The notes below the pieces were generated by a model. That model did not search any database, was not told where the DNA came from, and saw only the letters and a list, made by a program, of their open reading frames with translations. From positions 36,433,496-36,497,495 of the forward strand of contig CM070900.1 of NCBI GenBank assembly GCA_036417435.1: a DNA stretch of 64,000 nucleotides, read 5' to 3'. A program made the position numbers and the translations under genes. The stretch comes from Inia geoffrensis. Taxonomy: Eukaryota > Chordata > Mammalia > Artiodactyla > Iniidae. Of this stretch, positions 53,200-64,000 are shown piece by piece (position 1 is the first letter of the stretch; every line of letters begins with the position of its first letter).

Positions 53200-54060
53200 T
53201 TAGTGGGAGCGTAAATTGCTACATCCTTCCCAGAGGGTAATGCGTCTGAGGCCTTTCACATGAGTCTACCTTTTGATCCTAACCATTCAAAGTGGATTTT
53301 ATCCTAAGGCAATCCTAAAGGGCAAGTGTACAAAAGATATTAAAGAAAAAAGTGCATGTATAAGAAAATTTGTCACAGCTAAAAACTCAAAACAATTGTA
53401 CATCAAGAGGGGATGGATTATCAAACATACAAAAAGATGCTTAACCTCATTCACAGATATTTCACGTATCAAGCTGGCAGAGATCAAAAAGTTTGATAAC
53501 AAACTGTTAGGGAATGAGTGGTCACTCTCAAATGTCAGTTAAGGAAATGAAAATTGGTACAATCTCTATGCAGGATGATTTGGCAGTATTTATAAAAATT
53601 AAAAAAAAATTTACTCAGAATAGTCCACTTTCAGGATTTTAATCGTATAATGTGAGAAATAGTGAAGTATGTACAGGAATATTCACTACAGTGTTGTTTG
53701 TAATAATAAAAGATTTGAAACAACCTAAATGTCCTTCTATAGAAGTCTTTTTGGAAGAAAAAGGAATACTGTGCAGTATCAAAAAGAATGAGGTTGCTGT
53801 ATTTATACTGAAGTGGAAAATTTCCAAGATGCACTGTTCAGTGAAAAATGCAAAGTGCAGAATTGCATGTTATTTCTATTAAAAAGAACGTATAAATATA
53901 TTTTTATATGCATAGAATATCTCTCAAAGGGTGTGCAAGAAACTGGTATTAATAGTTGCCTCCAGGTAGGGGAATTCGATATGTGGGGACCAAGGAACTG
54001 AGGGGGACATTCTTTTCATTCTACACTTGGGCCTTGTGAATGTGATACCTTGTGTGTGTC
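53200..54060 (+). mobile_element. Old L1 (L1M-type) 3' fragment
   Basis: 'ttttatcctaaggcaatcct', 'tttggcagtatttataaaaa', 'acaacctaaatgtccttcta', 'gttgcctccaggtaggggaa' are in L1 order on plus. Inactive. Confidence 0.7.
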
Positions 54061-54177
54061 TTATCTATTTACATAAATATGACCACTATTGTCATAAGTG
54101 GATTGGTTATATATAATACATTACGGTACCTTCTATTATGGATTGCAATACATCATTTAAAAGATGTGAAATACAGG

Positions 54178-54375
54178 GCTTCCCTGGTGACACAGTGGTT
54201 GAGAGTCCACCTGCCGATGCAGGGGACAGGTTCGTGCCCCGGTCCGGGAAGATCCCACATGCCACGGAGCGGCTGGGCCCGGAAGCCATGGCCACTGAGC
54301 CTGCGCGGCCGGAGCCTGTGCTCTGCAATGGGAGAGGTCACAACAGTGAGAGGCCTGCGTACCGAAAAAAACCCA
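54178..54375 (+). mobile_element. Cetacean CHR-type SINE, short form
   Basis: Forward SINE 'ggcttccctggtgacacagt' to an A-rich tail. Target duplication is unclear (tgaaat on both sides at most). Confidence 0.93.
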
Positions 54376-54599
54376 AAAAACATAAAAAAAACTGAAATGA
54401 TTCAGTTTTATTGAAATGGCAAGAAGTCCACACTTGATAGTTAGTGATAAAAGCACTAGGTGATGTAATTTGTGTATACATACACACACGTGCAATAATG
54501 TGAAATATGAAATACAGAGGTGTATAAAAAAGTTAATAATCCTCACTTCTCTCTACCCCTGGAGGTGACTAATAGCTTTTAAAAATAGGATTATATAAA

Positions 54600-55320
54600 A
54601 CCCTATGACTTGTCTTTTTCACATAAATATCATGACAACCCTCCTACACGATAGTTCTAACCTATTTATTTTAACAACTTTACATTTTAATATATTTAAA
54701 ACTCCTTATTTAGTAAAATTGAACATAATCAGGTTAAACCTAAAATACCAAATATTTCTTGCTCCAGCAATTCTGTTTCTAGGAATTTATCCTGAATATG
54801 TGGGCACAGACACATAGACAAGAGTACTCACTGCAGCATTGTTTTTATTATGGAAAAACCAAAAATAACCTAATGTCAATGAGCTGGGAAATTGTTAAAT
54901 AAAATAGGATATTCCATATATGGATTACTATACAGCCATGAAAAGGAAAGCAGTAACTATACATTCTGACAGAACTATGCCCAAGATATGCCGTTGAGTG
55001 TAAAACGTAACCTCCACTATAGTGTTTATAAAATGATACCATTTGTAAAAATAAACAGGATGTAAACATACATTCCACACACATACACACTCAAATATTT
55101 ATACATACATACATATGTATATGGATGCTTACAGATAAATAGAATATTTCTGGAACTATACACAATCTGGTAACAGTGTTTGCTCCTGGGAAAAAAGACT
55201 GAGAGTGCTGGATAGAGGTGGACCTGGGGTCTGGCGTGGGTAGGATCATTTTTCTTTTTTTTTTATTCTTCTTGATTTAAATAAAAGTCTATGCACATTT
55301 TTAAATAAAGAAACTAGATT
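54600..55320 (+). mobile_element. Old L1 (L1M-type) 3' fragment
   Basis: 'gctccagcaattctgtttct', 'aggaatttatcctgaatatg', 'tggattactatacagccatg', and the 3' end 'aaataaaagtctatgcacat' in order on plus. Confidence 0.7.
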
Positions 55321-55459
55321 TAAAAATTGCTACAAGTAATCACGCAAGACAGTTACAAAGCACAATGGCATAGTCCAAGTTCCCTGTGGTCCTAAGACTA
55401 TATAATTTGAAAGAAAAAAGTATAGAAAACCTCATGCCCTGAAGTACATCTTTATAATG

Positions 55460-55925
55460 TCATAGGACAGGGTTCTTATTCTGGGGTTAGGGAGTCCCTG
55501 AACTTGGATGGGAAAATTATTTTTATTTTTTTTAAAGAATTAAACTTTGGCTGAAAGTTAGCATTTTCTTCCACAGGAATGCAGGCAACAAGCCACAGTA
55601 GAATTAGCAGGATTTGTCACCCACAGAAATCAGATTTACGATATTATATTACGTTTGCTGCAGATATCTTGAAATATTTCCACTTGCCACTACTTCAAGT
55701 TATAGTAGTTATTTATCTGACTTGCTGCTAGATCTTGTTTAATATGTTACTGATGAAGAACATTGGTTTACTCCACAGTAAATTTGTTTTTTCAACATTA
55801 TAATAGCTATTTCAACAAAACTGATTTTCTTTGATATCCTGTGTATCTTATTTTATGTATCTATTGTAAGAAGGGGCTTCACCGGATTGCCAAAGGGGCC
55901 CATGCAACAAAAAAGCCCAAGAACT
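55460..55925. mobile_element. Old hAT-like DNA transposon
   Basis: Begins 'acagggttcttattctgggg' and ends 'gattgccaaaggggcccatg' then 'cccaagaac', which face each other like the ends of the family at 26855. About 460 bp, so longer than those copies. Assignment tentative. Confidence 0.5.
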
Positions 55926-55929
55926 TTTG

Positions 55930-56870
55930 CTTAAGATAAAGTCTGCAGAGCTGGGGATAAGGAGTCACAAATGACACTATGAGGGTATACCTGGAAGCAG
56001 GTACCACTTTCTCTTGATGCCAGGGGGTGATTGATGGCCTGAATATATAAATCAGAGATTTAATTTTTTTTGTTTGTTCCAGTTGGTAGCACCCCCTCCT
56101 CCCCCACCAGCTGCCTCTCTGGATCTCTGCCTGGCTCTGTGCTGGTGGCGTGAGCCCTGGGGCCCATGCCTGTGAATGACAGTGAGCCCGGCTTGCCCTT
56201 GGTCCTATTTTAACCTCCTTCTGGGCCATGGCCAGGGTGCTGAGCTCAGCCTCAAAGCGATGAATGTTAGCTTGGCAGGAAACTCTATCTTAAAGAAGAA
56301 TTTTAAAAAGCGTGCGAAGATAAGCCCCAGATGCATCCCAGCTTCAGGGGAGCAAGACACTGTACGCAGATACCCCTGGAAAAAGTTAAATGGGGCTCTG
56401 AAAGGAATGGTCCACTTGCATGTGCTAGGACTTTCTATTTCTGAACATTTCGGCATGAACTGTTCATTGGTGCGACTTTTACAGCGGACTTTGTGTGCTC
56501 ACACCGGAGAGGGGCACTTGAGTGCTCAAAGGGGACTCACGTGTGCTGCCCCTGGGTGTGGTCACGAGTGTGCTGTTGACACAATCTAAGAACACAAGCC
56601 TGCCAGTGAGGACGGTACAATGGGCTGACCTACGCTCTGTCATGTCAGGAGGCGGGTGATGAATGGGTGAGGATGCCCCTCCCCCACCATCATTCCAGCC
56701 TGACAAGTACCTAGGACATAGCTCGCTTTTCTTCTCCTCCCCCTAATATAAGTTTGGCCCACCTTTCTTTTTGTCTCCTCTTCATTCTGGAGACACTCAT
56801 CATTCAGATCATACCATCTGCCTTGTGCTGAAATGGATCCACTCCTTCACTGACTCACTCATCTAAGTAT
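55930..56870. other. Unassigned intronic sequence
   Basis: Unique-looking. A plus-strand frame at 56176-56589 (137 codons) has no recognisable domain or splice context. Confidence 0.4.
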
Positions 56871-56874
56871 TTAG

Positions 56875-56950
56875 GGTCAGCCAGCCATGGATTCAGATCC
56901 CAGCTCAGTGACTCACTTGTGCAAGTAGGGTAAATTAACTGAATGAAGAC
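56875..56950 (+). mobile_element. MIR SINE fragment
   Basis: 'gattcagatcccagctcagt' followed by 'gactcacttgtgcaagtagg' resembles the MIR start. Confidence 0.5.
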
Positions 56951-56954
56951 ATAA

Positions 56955-57484
56955 AAATTTCCAACCAACCTTTACATTAATTCCTTTTTCCCACAAAAAA
57001 CACACCCGTGAAGTTGTGTCTTTCCTCCTTCACTTCATTCTCTCATTATTAATCTTCCTTGGTACTGCTGAGGCCATGGATGCCAGACTCTCTCCTCCCC
57101 CATCTCAGGCTTCTCAGTGAAACCAAGGCACCATTGGATGTTCCATTGTAAATACTCTTACTCCGGGAGTTAAAATACTGAGGTATTTTTATCATTCAAA
57201 TTGAGACATTTTGAGAATATGAGAGGGTTACAATAATCATCATAGTGCCCTTGGTAACAGACATAAGTGGAGACCGGCTCAGGCAAAGTGGGATGTCTGG
57301 TCACCCCATTATAGAGCAATGCTATATCACCTACAAACAGACCCAGTGTATCTTTGGTGCATTAGCAAAGCTGGACACCTTCACTTTTGGGGGGAAATGC
57401 TTTGATATTAAAGAAGTCAAAATAGACTTCATGGGATAAATTAGAATGTTGGCCTTCCTTCCATTCATTTTAGGGCCGTGTATG

Positions 57485-57485
<1 letters not shown>
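56955..57485. other. Unassigned intronic sequence
   Basis: A diverged DNA-transposon-like phrase occurs near 57150-57310 ('gtgggatgtctggtcacccc') but is not firm. Confidence 0.4.

Positions 57486-57486
<1 letters not shown>

Positions 57487-57540
<54 letters not shown>
57487..57540 (+). repeat. Compound (GT)17(GA)10 microsatellite
   Basis: GT repeats at 57487-57520 switch directly to GA repeats at 57521-57540. Confidence 0.98.
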
Positions 57541-57544
57541 ATTT

Positions 57545-57945
57545 AGAATTACATTTGGAGGTGGGGGCAGCATTCACTTCTCAATACCTTGGGCCTTTCT
57601 GAAGGTCTTAATCAGGCCCTGCTATAAAGTCACCAGAATTGTGTCCTCCTCTCCTACTTCTGTGGGGACCAACTCTGACCATATCCCTCCCAGAGGCGAG
57701 AGGCAGGTGACAAGGGCTGAGAAGGTGAGGGAAAATGGGGACTGACTGGCAAAAGACAGGTCCCCCCCAGAGGCGGTGGAATGGCAACCTTTTATGAAGA
57801 ATGAAGATGCTGTCCAATTCTCAAGCTCATAACTTGGGTCCACTCCGGTCTTCATCTATCTAATCTTTCTTCATTGGGCCCATAACCAGACCCATATTGG
57901 TCTTTTGGTTTCACAAGAGCAGTCAAGACAGTTTCAACGTGCTTG
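57545..57945. other. Unassigned intronic sequence
   Basis: No recognised repeat or gene. Confidence 0.4.
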
Positions 57946-57949
57946 TGGT

Positions 57950-58085
57950 ATTTTCAAGGAATGGGACAAGTCACCTAACCTCTAAGCCCGTTTCCTCATT
58001 TATAAAGTGAGCAGAACATTAATACCTATCTGATGGGCTATTGGGAGGTTCAAATGGTAGATGAAGTCTGGCACATACTGTGTGA
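57950..58085 (+). mobile_element. MIR SINE
   Basis: 'gacaagtcacctaacctcta', 'cgtttcctcatttataaagt', 'gatgggctattgggaggttc' give forward MIR. Confidence 0.7.
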
Positions 58086-58109
58086 ATCATAGCTGCAATT
58101 GCTATTTTT

Positions 58110-58450
58110 ATTGGGAGTCTAGTAGGTACATGTCTCTGGGCATGGAGGACAGGAAGATGAGTGAAACCTGGACCATTTCCTCCAGAGGTTTGCAGCCCGG
58201 TAACACTGCTGAAGATGTGCCAATCAGTCCTGATTCCCATGAACAAATGTGACAAGCACCATACACAAGGTATAAAGGCAGCCATCACTGCCAAGGGAAA
58301 GGGGTGGGGACCAGAAAAGACTTCCTAAGAAAGGTGTCCACAAAACTGGGGGTCTACAGGTGGACAGGATTTGGATGTCCAGAGGGTACGGGAAGAGCAT
58401 TCCTGCCAGAGGGAAGAGTACGACAAAACACATAGGGTAAGGAAAATGTA
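58110..58450 (-). mobile_element. L2 LINE 3' fragment
   Basis: 'gggcatggaggacaggaaga', 'tgagtgaaacctggaccatt', 'ggaagagcattcctgccaga', 'gggaagagtacgacaaaaca' match reverse L2. Confidence 0.65.
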
Positions 58451-58454
58451 AGGT

Positions 58455-59530
58455 GTATTTGGGGAAACAGCAAGCAATTTGAGTTAACGTGCGCTCCTAG
58501 CACCCGTGTTAGGCAAAGAGGAAAGACGTGGTCACTGCTTACAAGAAGTTCACACATAAGTCCATCAGTCACAAGGCTGCTAGAGAGAGCCACCCCTGCA
58601 GTGTTTGGGGTGGACCATGGGCACTTCCTTAACCTCAGGGCTCCTCTCTTCATGGGACCCTCCAAAGCCCTGGGTGGGATCCCAGCGTGTCTCCTCTGGG
58701 TAGTAGTATTTTGCAAAGTTTTCTTGAGTAAGGTCTATTACTTGCAACTGGTTAGGACCACTATCTAATTCCACTCCAACTTCCCTCTGTCGTATTTCCC
58801 TTCATGTGGGTGTTAGTATAGGGGCTGTGGGCATTTTTGGGAACTAGCTAAGAGTTAAAGATACATTTCATTTGGGTTCTCTTGAATATACATATATGGT
58901 GTGCATATATGTATATTCTTATATACATATATGTGCATTTTCTTTCTGTATAGCTAGCTTATCACTAGTCAGGGTTACTGCAAAGTGGAAAAACAACTTC
59001 TAGAAATACTCTCTTGTCCACGATGCCAGACTTTGTGACATCAAGAGGTAGGACCAGAGGCTGATCCAAGGTAGAAGAGAGTCCTATGGTGCTGAGATCA
59101 CACGTATGTGGTGAAGAGGTGAATCAAGTTCTGAAATGTATTCAGCCAGAAGTTAGGCTGTGAAAAAGTGTTGTAAATTTTATGTGTTTAACCCCAAAGC
59201 CCAAATTTGATAAAAGCCTTAAAGGTATATGGCACTACCCGTAATATGTTGTGAAGCTGAAAAAAATCTAAAGCACCCATAATAAAAGAAAGAGAAATTT
59301 TGACTTAGCTTGCTAGGGGAAAGACCCAATTATTTTTATACTGTTTATGTTCTCACCAGGATACGGTGCGTTTTGGTTGCCGAATACCAGGCAGCCACTT
59401 GCCCTTCCTTTCCATCTTTTCAGAATAGACTCTACTTTCCCTAGGGCCCCTTTGGGCTTCCACAAATCAGGGCTCAGAGCCCCACACCTAGTATACCCCC
59501 AGTAATGAACCCTTTAGCTTTATCTGATTG
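58455..59530. other. Unassigned intronic sequence with an AT-rich hairpin
   Basis: No gene recognised. The notable item is the inverted repeat listed separately at 58884-58918. Confidence 0.4.
58884..58918. repeat. Perfect 15-bp inverted repeat, 5-nt loop
   Basis: Arms gaatatacatatatg (58884-58898) and catatatgtatattc (58904-58918) are exact reverse complements around gtgtg. AT-rich; could extrude as a cruciform. No transposon ends recognised. Confidence 0.95.
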
Positions 59531-59534
59531 ATTA

Positions 59535-59745
59535 GATGTGAATCCAGGTTCTGTCACTAATCAGCTGGGTGGCCTGAGGCAAATCACCCAATCTCTCTGA
59601 ACTTCAGTTTCCTCATCTGTAAAATGGAGACAACCATAATGTCCATCTGGTAAGCCTCTGGAGAGGAGTGAATGAGAGCCTGCATAGAAAGCACCCTTAG
59701 GCTGGTGTAAGCCAGGCACATAGCAAGACCTAATAAATGGAGCTA
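59535..59745 (+). mobile_element. MIR SINE
   Basis: Forward MIR, near full length: 'gaatccaggttctgtcacta', 'cagtttcctcatctgtaaaa', 'gaatgagagcctgcatagaa', 'gcatagcaagacc'-like text from the MIR end. Confidence 0.8.
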
Positions 59746-59749
59746 TTAG

Positions 59750-60300
59750 TATTACTGTTATCAGATGTGGTTAGGGAGCACAGTGACTGCGGAAACATCC
59801 TGCAGATGTGGGAGAGAGCAATTTCCCATTGTGGCCTGGTGGCCATCGGTTATTTTTATGAGCCACACATACTCAGGTAAAGGCATCTCCTGCATTAGAG
59901 ATCTTAATAGGCCCATCTGTGATGGCACTGCAGCTACACACATGCCCACTGGCATTTCTGTGGTCTGTTTCACCCCAAAAGGACTGGGTGCTTCCACAAA
60001 TGGCCCCCATCCTATCATACCTGACAAGCATGACTCCACACACATCATCCTTCCCCCTCGCCGCCCCCCTGCCCCCCGCCCTACGCCTTTGACTCTTATG
60101 GCAAAGCTGAGGCTAATTGGTTTATCCATCACTGAGAGGATAAATCACCCTCCCCCGTTCTTCCTGCTTTCTCCCACAAATATTTATCGTGCCTAACTAT
60201 CATGATGTCTCCCATGATTCTAAGACTTTAGGAGACTCACAGTAAAATTTCAAAAAAAATTTTTGGTGGGGACATAGGGTTACCAACTTTTTCTTTTGCC
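59750..60300. other. Unassigned intronic sequence
   Basis: No recognised repeat. C-rich patch at 60050-60085. Confidence 0.4.
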
Positions 60301-60308
60301 AAGTAGAA

Positions 60309-60313
<5 letters not shown>

Positions 60314-60350
<37 letters not shown>
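60314..60350 (+). repeat. (CA)n microsatellite
   Basis: 37 bp of perfect CA repeats. Confidence 0.98.
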
Positions 60351-60353
<3 letters not shown>

Positions 60354-60629
60354 GACTATCACTATCACTTATTACCATCATTCCATTAAAGAAATGTTAT
60401 TTCAGTTTCCCAAAATAGGACATAGTCTTTAGAATAAAAGAACAGTCATTTATATTGAGTACATTTGGAAAAACACAGAATTTTCCTAACTCTTCTTTCA
60501 TTTTGTCATGAGCCAGTAAAAATTTTACCACCCACGGGCACCAGACCTCAGACAAATGTGTGGAAGCACTGTAGTAACAACAAGAATAATATAACATATG
60601 TTTATTGAGTGCCAAATATGGAGTCTAAT

Positions 60630-60760
60630 AGATTCTATCATTTACTAGCTGTGTGACCTTGGGCAATTTACCGAACCTCTCTGAACTCTAGACACAGGGT
60701 GATGATCCTTGCTTTGCAGAGGGGCTGTGAGAATTACAACTATACAGAACATTTAGTGTT
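60630..60760 (+). mobile_element. MIR SINE
   Basis: 'tttactagctgtgtgacctt', 'gggcaatttaccgaacctct', 'agaggggctgtgagaattac' give forward MIR. Confidence 0.8.
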
Positions 60761-61029
60761 GAGCAGTGTTACCTGCTACATTGAAGACCTGCTTCCACAA
60801 GGCTCATTCTCCTCCCTTTCTCCAGGGAGGCTCTAGTTTGAAGAGTTCACCTTCCCTCCTAACAATCCTCTGCCTTCCTCTCTATGGACTGGCCCGAGGG
60901 ACTGGGCAGGACTGGCGATGTTTCTGGCTGCACTGGGGGAAGTTTAACCAAACTCTCGTTCTCCAAGGGGTGTTCATTCCAGGTTCCCAGGCATGGGGAG
61001 GACTAGTGCTATGCTGGTGGCATAACTGC

Positions 61030-61165
61030 CTGTGAGAACTGGTTAAAAATTGAGATTCATGGCCCCATCACAAAAGATTCTGATACAAAGGTCTGTGGTG
61101 GAGCTCAAGAATCTGTGCTTTTGAAAGCAGTCCCCTGCCAGATGTTTCTAATGAGCATCTGGGTT
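61030..61165. mobile_element. MER5-type hAT fragment
   Basis: 'aaaagattctgatacaaagg', 'caagaatctgtgcttttgaa' and 'gtttctaatgagcatctggg' resemble MER5-class elements. Confidence 0.55.
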
Positions 61166-61409
61166 TGCTGATGGTCATGGCTCCTGGTTTTTGGGTTGGG
61201 ACATTTTGTCCACTCACCTCATAAGAGTGTCTGGCGTATCATTCCTAGCATGGTATCTTGTGAGCCCTGATGAATGGGGTCTGAGGAGATCCTGGGAGGA
61301 ATCCTCTTGGTTGCGTTCCACCCAGTAACCTCAGGGCTATTCCAGATACATCTCTTATTCTCCTGTATCGTAACCAACCCATCCCCAAGTCCTTGAATCT
61401 GTCTACTTC

Positions 61410-62085
61410 TCTCCACCTCCACTGCTACCAGTGTGGTCTAAATTACCACCAGCGCTCACTGGGATTACAGCCTCCTAACTGCCCCATCTCTGCTCTGTGC
61501 TCCATGTAGCTGCCTGGGTCATCTTTTAAACACATAATCAGATTGTATCTCATGTCGGCTTCAAACCCTTCGGTACTGGCCATGGCAATTTATCATAAAA
61601 TCTAAAATCATTAATGTGGCACAAAAGCCCCTGCATGGCCCAACCTGTGCCTGCACCTCCAGCCTCGACTTGCACCTGCCTCCCCTCTGTTCTCCGGGCT
61701 CTGGTAGTTCCCTACCAGCTCCTCCCTCAGGTGTGCCCTTCCTTCTGCCTGGAGCCCTCTTCTTCTACCTGCCCCTTTCACTGAACTAACTCCTCCAAAC
61801 TGTTCAGGGTTCTGCCTAAATGCCACTCAGGGATCCCTGTGATATACCGATCCCTGTTGTGTACATCTAATAGCAGCATACCCCTTTGCTTCAAATCTTT
61901 TTTCACGATTTGCATTTATGTTTATTTGCATGTGTGTATTTTTCAAATTACCTGTGTTCCTCACTAGAAATAAATTCTATGAGAACGTGAAACACAGCTG
62001 CTTTGCTCCACAATCTCCAGCACAACGCCTGGACCTAGTAGGTTTCCAGTAAACACATACTTATTCAGTGAATGAATGAATGATT
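61410..62085 (+). mobile_element. L2 LINE 3' region, long fragment
   Basis: Best preserved L2 here: 'tgtatctcatgtcggcttca', 'aaaagcccctgcatggccca', 'ctgcctaaatgccactcagg', 'tccagcacaacgcctggacc', ending with gaatgaatgaatg. Confidence 0.8.
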
Positions 62086-62089
62086 AAAG

Positions 62090-62415
62090 ATGTGGAAACA
62101 AGTCCGTATATGAAGGGCAAGATCCCACTTTTTATTCTTGGTTGGGGTGACTAAATGCCCAGTGTTGACAGACCCATGTCATACACAGTGCAGGAGGTAT
62201 AGCCCTGAGCTAGAATGTGGATGACCTTCCCTGATAGTTTATGAGTGAATTTTTTTCAGGGGAATGGAAGAAAGACAGGGCTTTGTAACAGAAGTAGAAT
62301 AGTCAGATTTTGACAAGGTGGCTCTGGGGTTCCTGGAGAACATTTGCTATGAGAGCAGGCTGGGACCAGAAATAAAAAAGGTCAGACATCTTTGTGCCCT
62401 GGACCAGGTAAGTGC
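62090..62415. other. Unassigned intronic sequence
   Basis: No repeat recognised between the L2 and MIR copies. Confidence 0.4.
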
Positions 62416-62419
62416 CTGT

Positions 62420-62640
62420 TCTGACAGACACGGATTCAATTCTTGTCTCTACCACTTACTTGCTGTGTGACCTTGGGCAAGAAGTCTAACCTCTCTGAGC
62501 TTCAGTATATTTAACTGTCAAGAGGGAGCTATTACTTTCCCCTTCAGGGTAGCTGTGAGGATTAGTGACATAATATCTGTAGAGGGCCTAGCAGAATGTC
62601 TGGTACATAGGATGTGCTCCATGATAATAGGATCTCACTA
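62420..62640 (+). mobile_element. MIR SINE
   Basis: 'cttgctgtgtgaccttgggc', 'gtagctgtgaggattagtga', 'gaatgtctggtacataggat' give forward MIR. Confidence 0.85.
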
Positions 62641-62770
62641 GGCTGTGAGCCTCCTGCACGCAGGGGCCATGTTTGCTTTGGTTCAACAACCCAGTGATTA
62701 GTACAATGCCTAACACATAGTAGGTGCTTTAGGAAGTCTTCATTAATGATTTTATAAATGACTGAATGTA
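62641..62770 (+). mobile_element. L2 LINE 3' end
   Basis: 'taggctgtgagcctcctgca', 'cgcaggggccatgtttgctt', 'cctaacacatagtaggtgct' mark an L2 terminus. Confidence 0.7.
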
Positions 62771-62774
62771 TTTT

Positions 62775-64000
62775 CCTGCAGTAAGATCTCCCTCTTCTAG
62801 GACGGATTCCCTGTGTGTAAAATTTTCCCTAACTCAAACCAATTGATTTCCCTGTGAGCAACTCAAATCCCTATGTTTTGAAACCTCAGAACTGGAGGAT
62901 TAGTATGAGTGTCTGTGGGGGTGGCTCTGTCCTGAGTCATCTCTGAGACCCCCACCCTCCCTTATGCTCTTGTGGGAGCTGGAAATTCATCAGCCCTAAT
63001 CTGAATGAGAAGACTGGAGAAACAAATCAATGGAGAGAGGGATTCCGATTTGGTTCCAGTACTATAGAGATTACAACTGTTTCTTTGAAGCTGACCATTT
63101 ATTTGGAGGGGAAAGCAGTTAGTTCAATAATGGCTTCCTGGTGCCTTTCAGCATTTTAAAAGACGGAAGAAGGATTTGGAGCGAGGCAAGGTTCCAGTGT
63201 TTTTGAAACAACACACCAAGCCCAGCTACCAGTTGGCCGCCCAGCACTTCCTGCTACCCACCCACACCCCCATCTACTACACAACACCCTGCACCCCAGT
63301 ACAACGCATATCCCTCAATAGCCCAGCCGCTTCTTGAACCCTGACCAGGCGGGTGGGAGCTGGCCCTCATTGTAATGCTAGGCAGCTGAAGATTCCTTGG
63401 ACACCATGCACATCGCCCATCAAGTAGAAATGCTACTATATTATATTCCAATTATTTCCTGTCCCTCCATGGCCTGATTCCAGGGGCTGAATAAAGAGGT
63501 CCTTGTTTGGTGGCTCCATCCCTGCTCCTGAGTAAGTGAGAGCTGGTCCCTGGCCCAACTTGGTCTGAGGCCACAGGGAAAAAGGGTGGGGAGGAGATAG
63601 GGAGGGTGTTACAGGTGGGGAGGGCTCCACAGGAGATGGGAGGCCTGTCTCTGCAGGCAGCCGAACCTCGCTCCTAAAAATAAAAACAAGGGAGGAAGGA
63701 AAACAAATGGGGCCCCTGATGAGGACGCTGTAGGGGGCAAGGCTATTTTCCTTCCTTCCCAGGAGGAATCCCAACCCTCCTCTTCCACGGAGGAGACAAA
63801 CACAGCGATAGAAAACTCGTGCCATCCAGGCACCTGGAAGTCTACCGCCAACTGGAAGTTTACTCCTACCTGGGCTTCTCTGTTTGCCAACCACTATCTT
63901 CCCCCAGATCTGCTTTCTCCCCTTCTGAGTGAAAAGCCTTTCATGGAAAATTTAGAATTTGGAACCTGCATCAGACTCCAAAGGAGTTATTGTTCTACAT
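62775..64000. other. Unassigned intronic sequence to the window end
   Basis: More GC-rich than most of the intron and free of recognised repeats, perhaps because exon 1 of ADRA1B is approaching. Open frames on minus (63436-63894, 63609-63890) show no receptor or other domain; not called. Confidence 0.4.

Larger units (their letters stand above)
7834..64000 (-). other. ADRA1B: ADRA1B intron (partial, 3' part)
   Basis: No receptor exon-1 sequence (TM1-TM6, DRY motif) occurs anywhere in the window, on either strand, and no other gene is recognised. The remaining 56 kb is therefore most simply one long intron, consistent with the known two-exon coding structure and long intron of ADRA1B in mammals. 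Its content is mostly transposons, itemised below. Confidence 0.8.

Noticed and set aside
56176..56589. 137-codon plus-strand frame
   Set aside because: No recognisable domain, repeat match or exon signals; it is of a length expected occasionally by chance in non-AT-rich sequence.
1..64000. CRISPR arrays, bacterial operons, phage or complete endogenous retroviruses
   Set aside because: The sequence is clearly mammalian. No spaced short repeats, and no retroviral gag, pol or env frames, were seen; only one old LTR fragment is present.

Overview
This window is nuclear DNA from a cetacean (whale, dolphin or porpoise). The diagnostic evidence is ten copies of the tRNA-derived CHR-type SINE, recognised by 'cttccctggtggcgcagtgg' at one end, an A/B-box tRNA-like head and an A-rich tail, plus LINE-1 of the cetartiodactyl type. 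Ancient mammalian repeats (MIR, L2, MER5A, MER20, Tigger1, MaLR LTR) fill much of the rest. I see no bacterial, viral or organellar genes and no CRISPR.

The only functional protein-coding sequence I can support is the last coding exon of the alpha-1B adrenergic receptor gene ADRA1B, on the minus strand at 7226-7833. Its 3' UTR lies below it (about 6700-7225, with an ATTAAA signal at 6720-6725). Everything from 7834 to the window end behaves as the single large ADRA1B intron. The first coding exon (TM1-TM6) is not in the window and should lie beyond 64000. Positions 1 to about 6700 are 3' flank.

The intron is a layered deposit of transposons. Two four-deep nests can be read from target-site duplications: (i) 27140-29630, an old L1M holding a MIR holding an L1 holding a younger L1; (ii) 39785-44600, an old repeat holding a near full-length Tigger1 holding an L1 holding a younger L1. 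Between them sits an almost complete but inactivated 6 kb L1 (29645-35796), itself interrupted by a young L1 fragment. L1 3' ends fall into three tail types whose nesting gives a relative age order. A large purine-strand array (51350-52188) shows a weak higher-order period of about 180-200 bp.

No new multi-gene system was found. The points that deserve attention are the nested insertions, two hits on the same L1 consensus position, the small repeat that frameshifts L1 ORF1, G-tracts in the ADRA1B 3' UTR, the pure CGC-coded arginine run in the receptor tail, and a unique-sequence patch rich in TAAT-type motifs at 36230-36420. Repeat family names come from memory of consensus sequences, so boundaries are approximate except where a target-site duplication fixes them.
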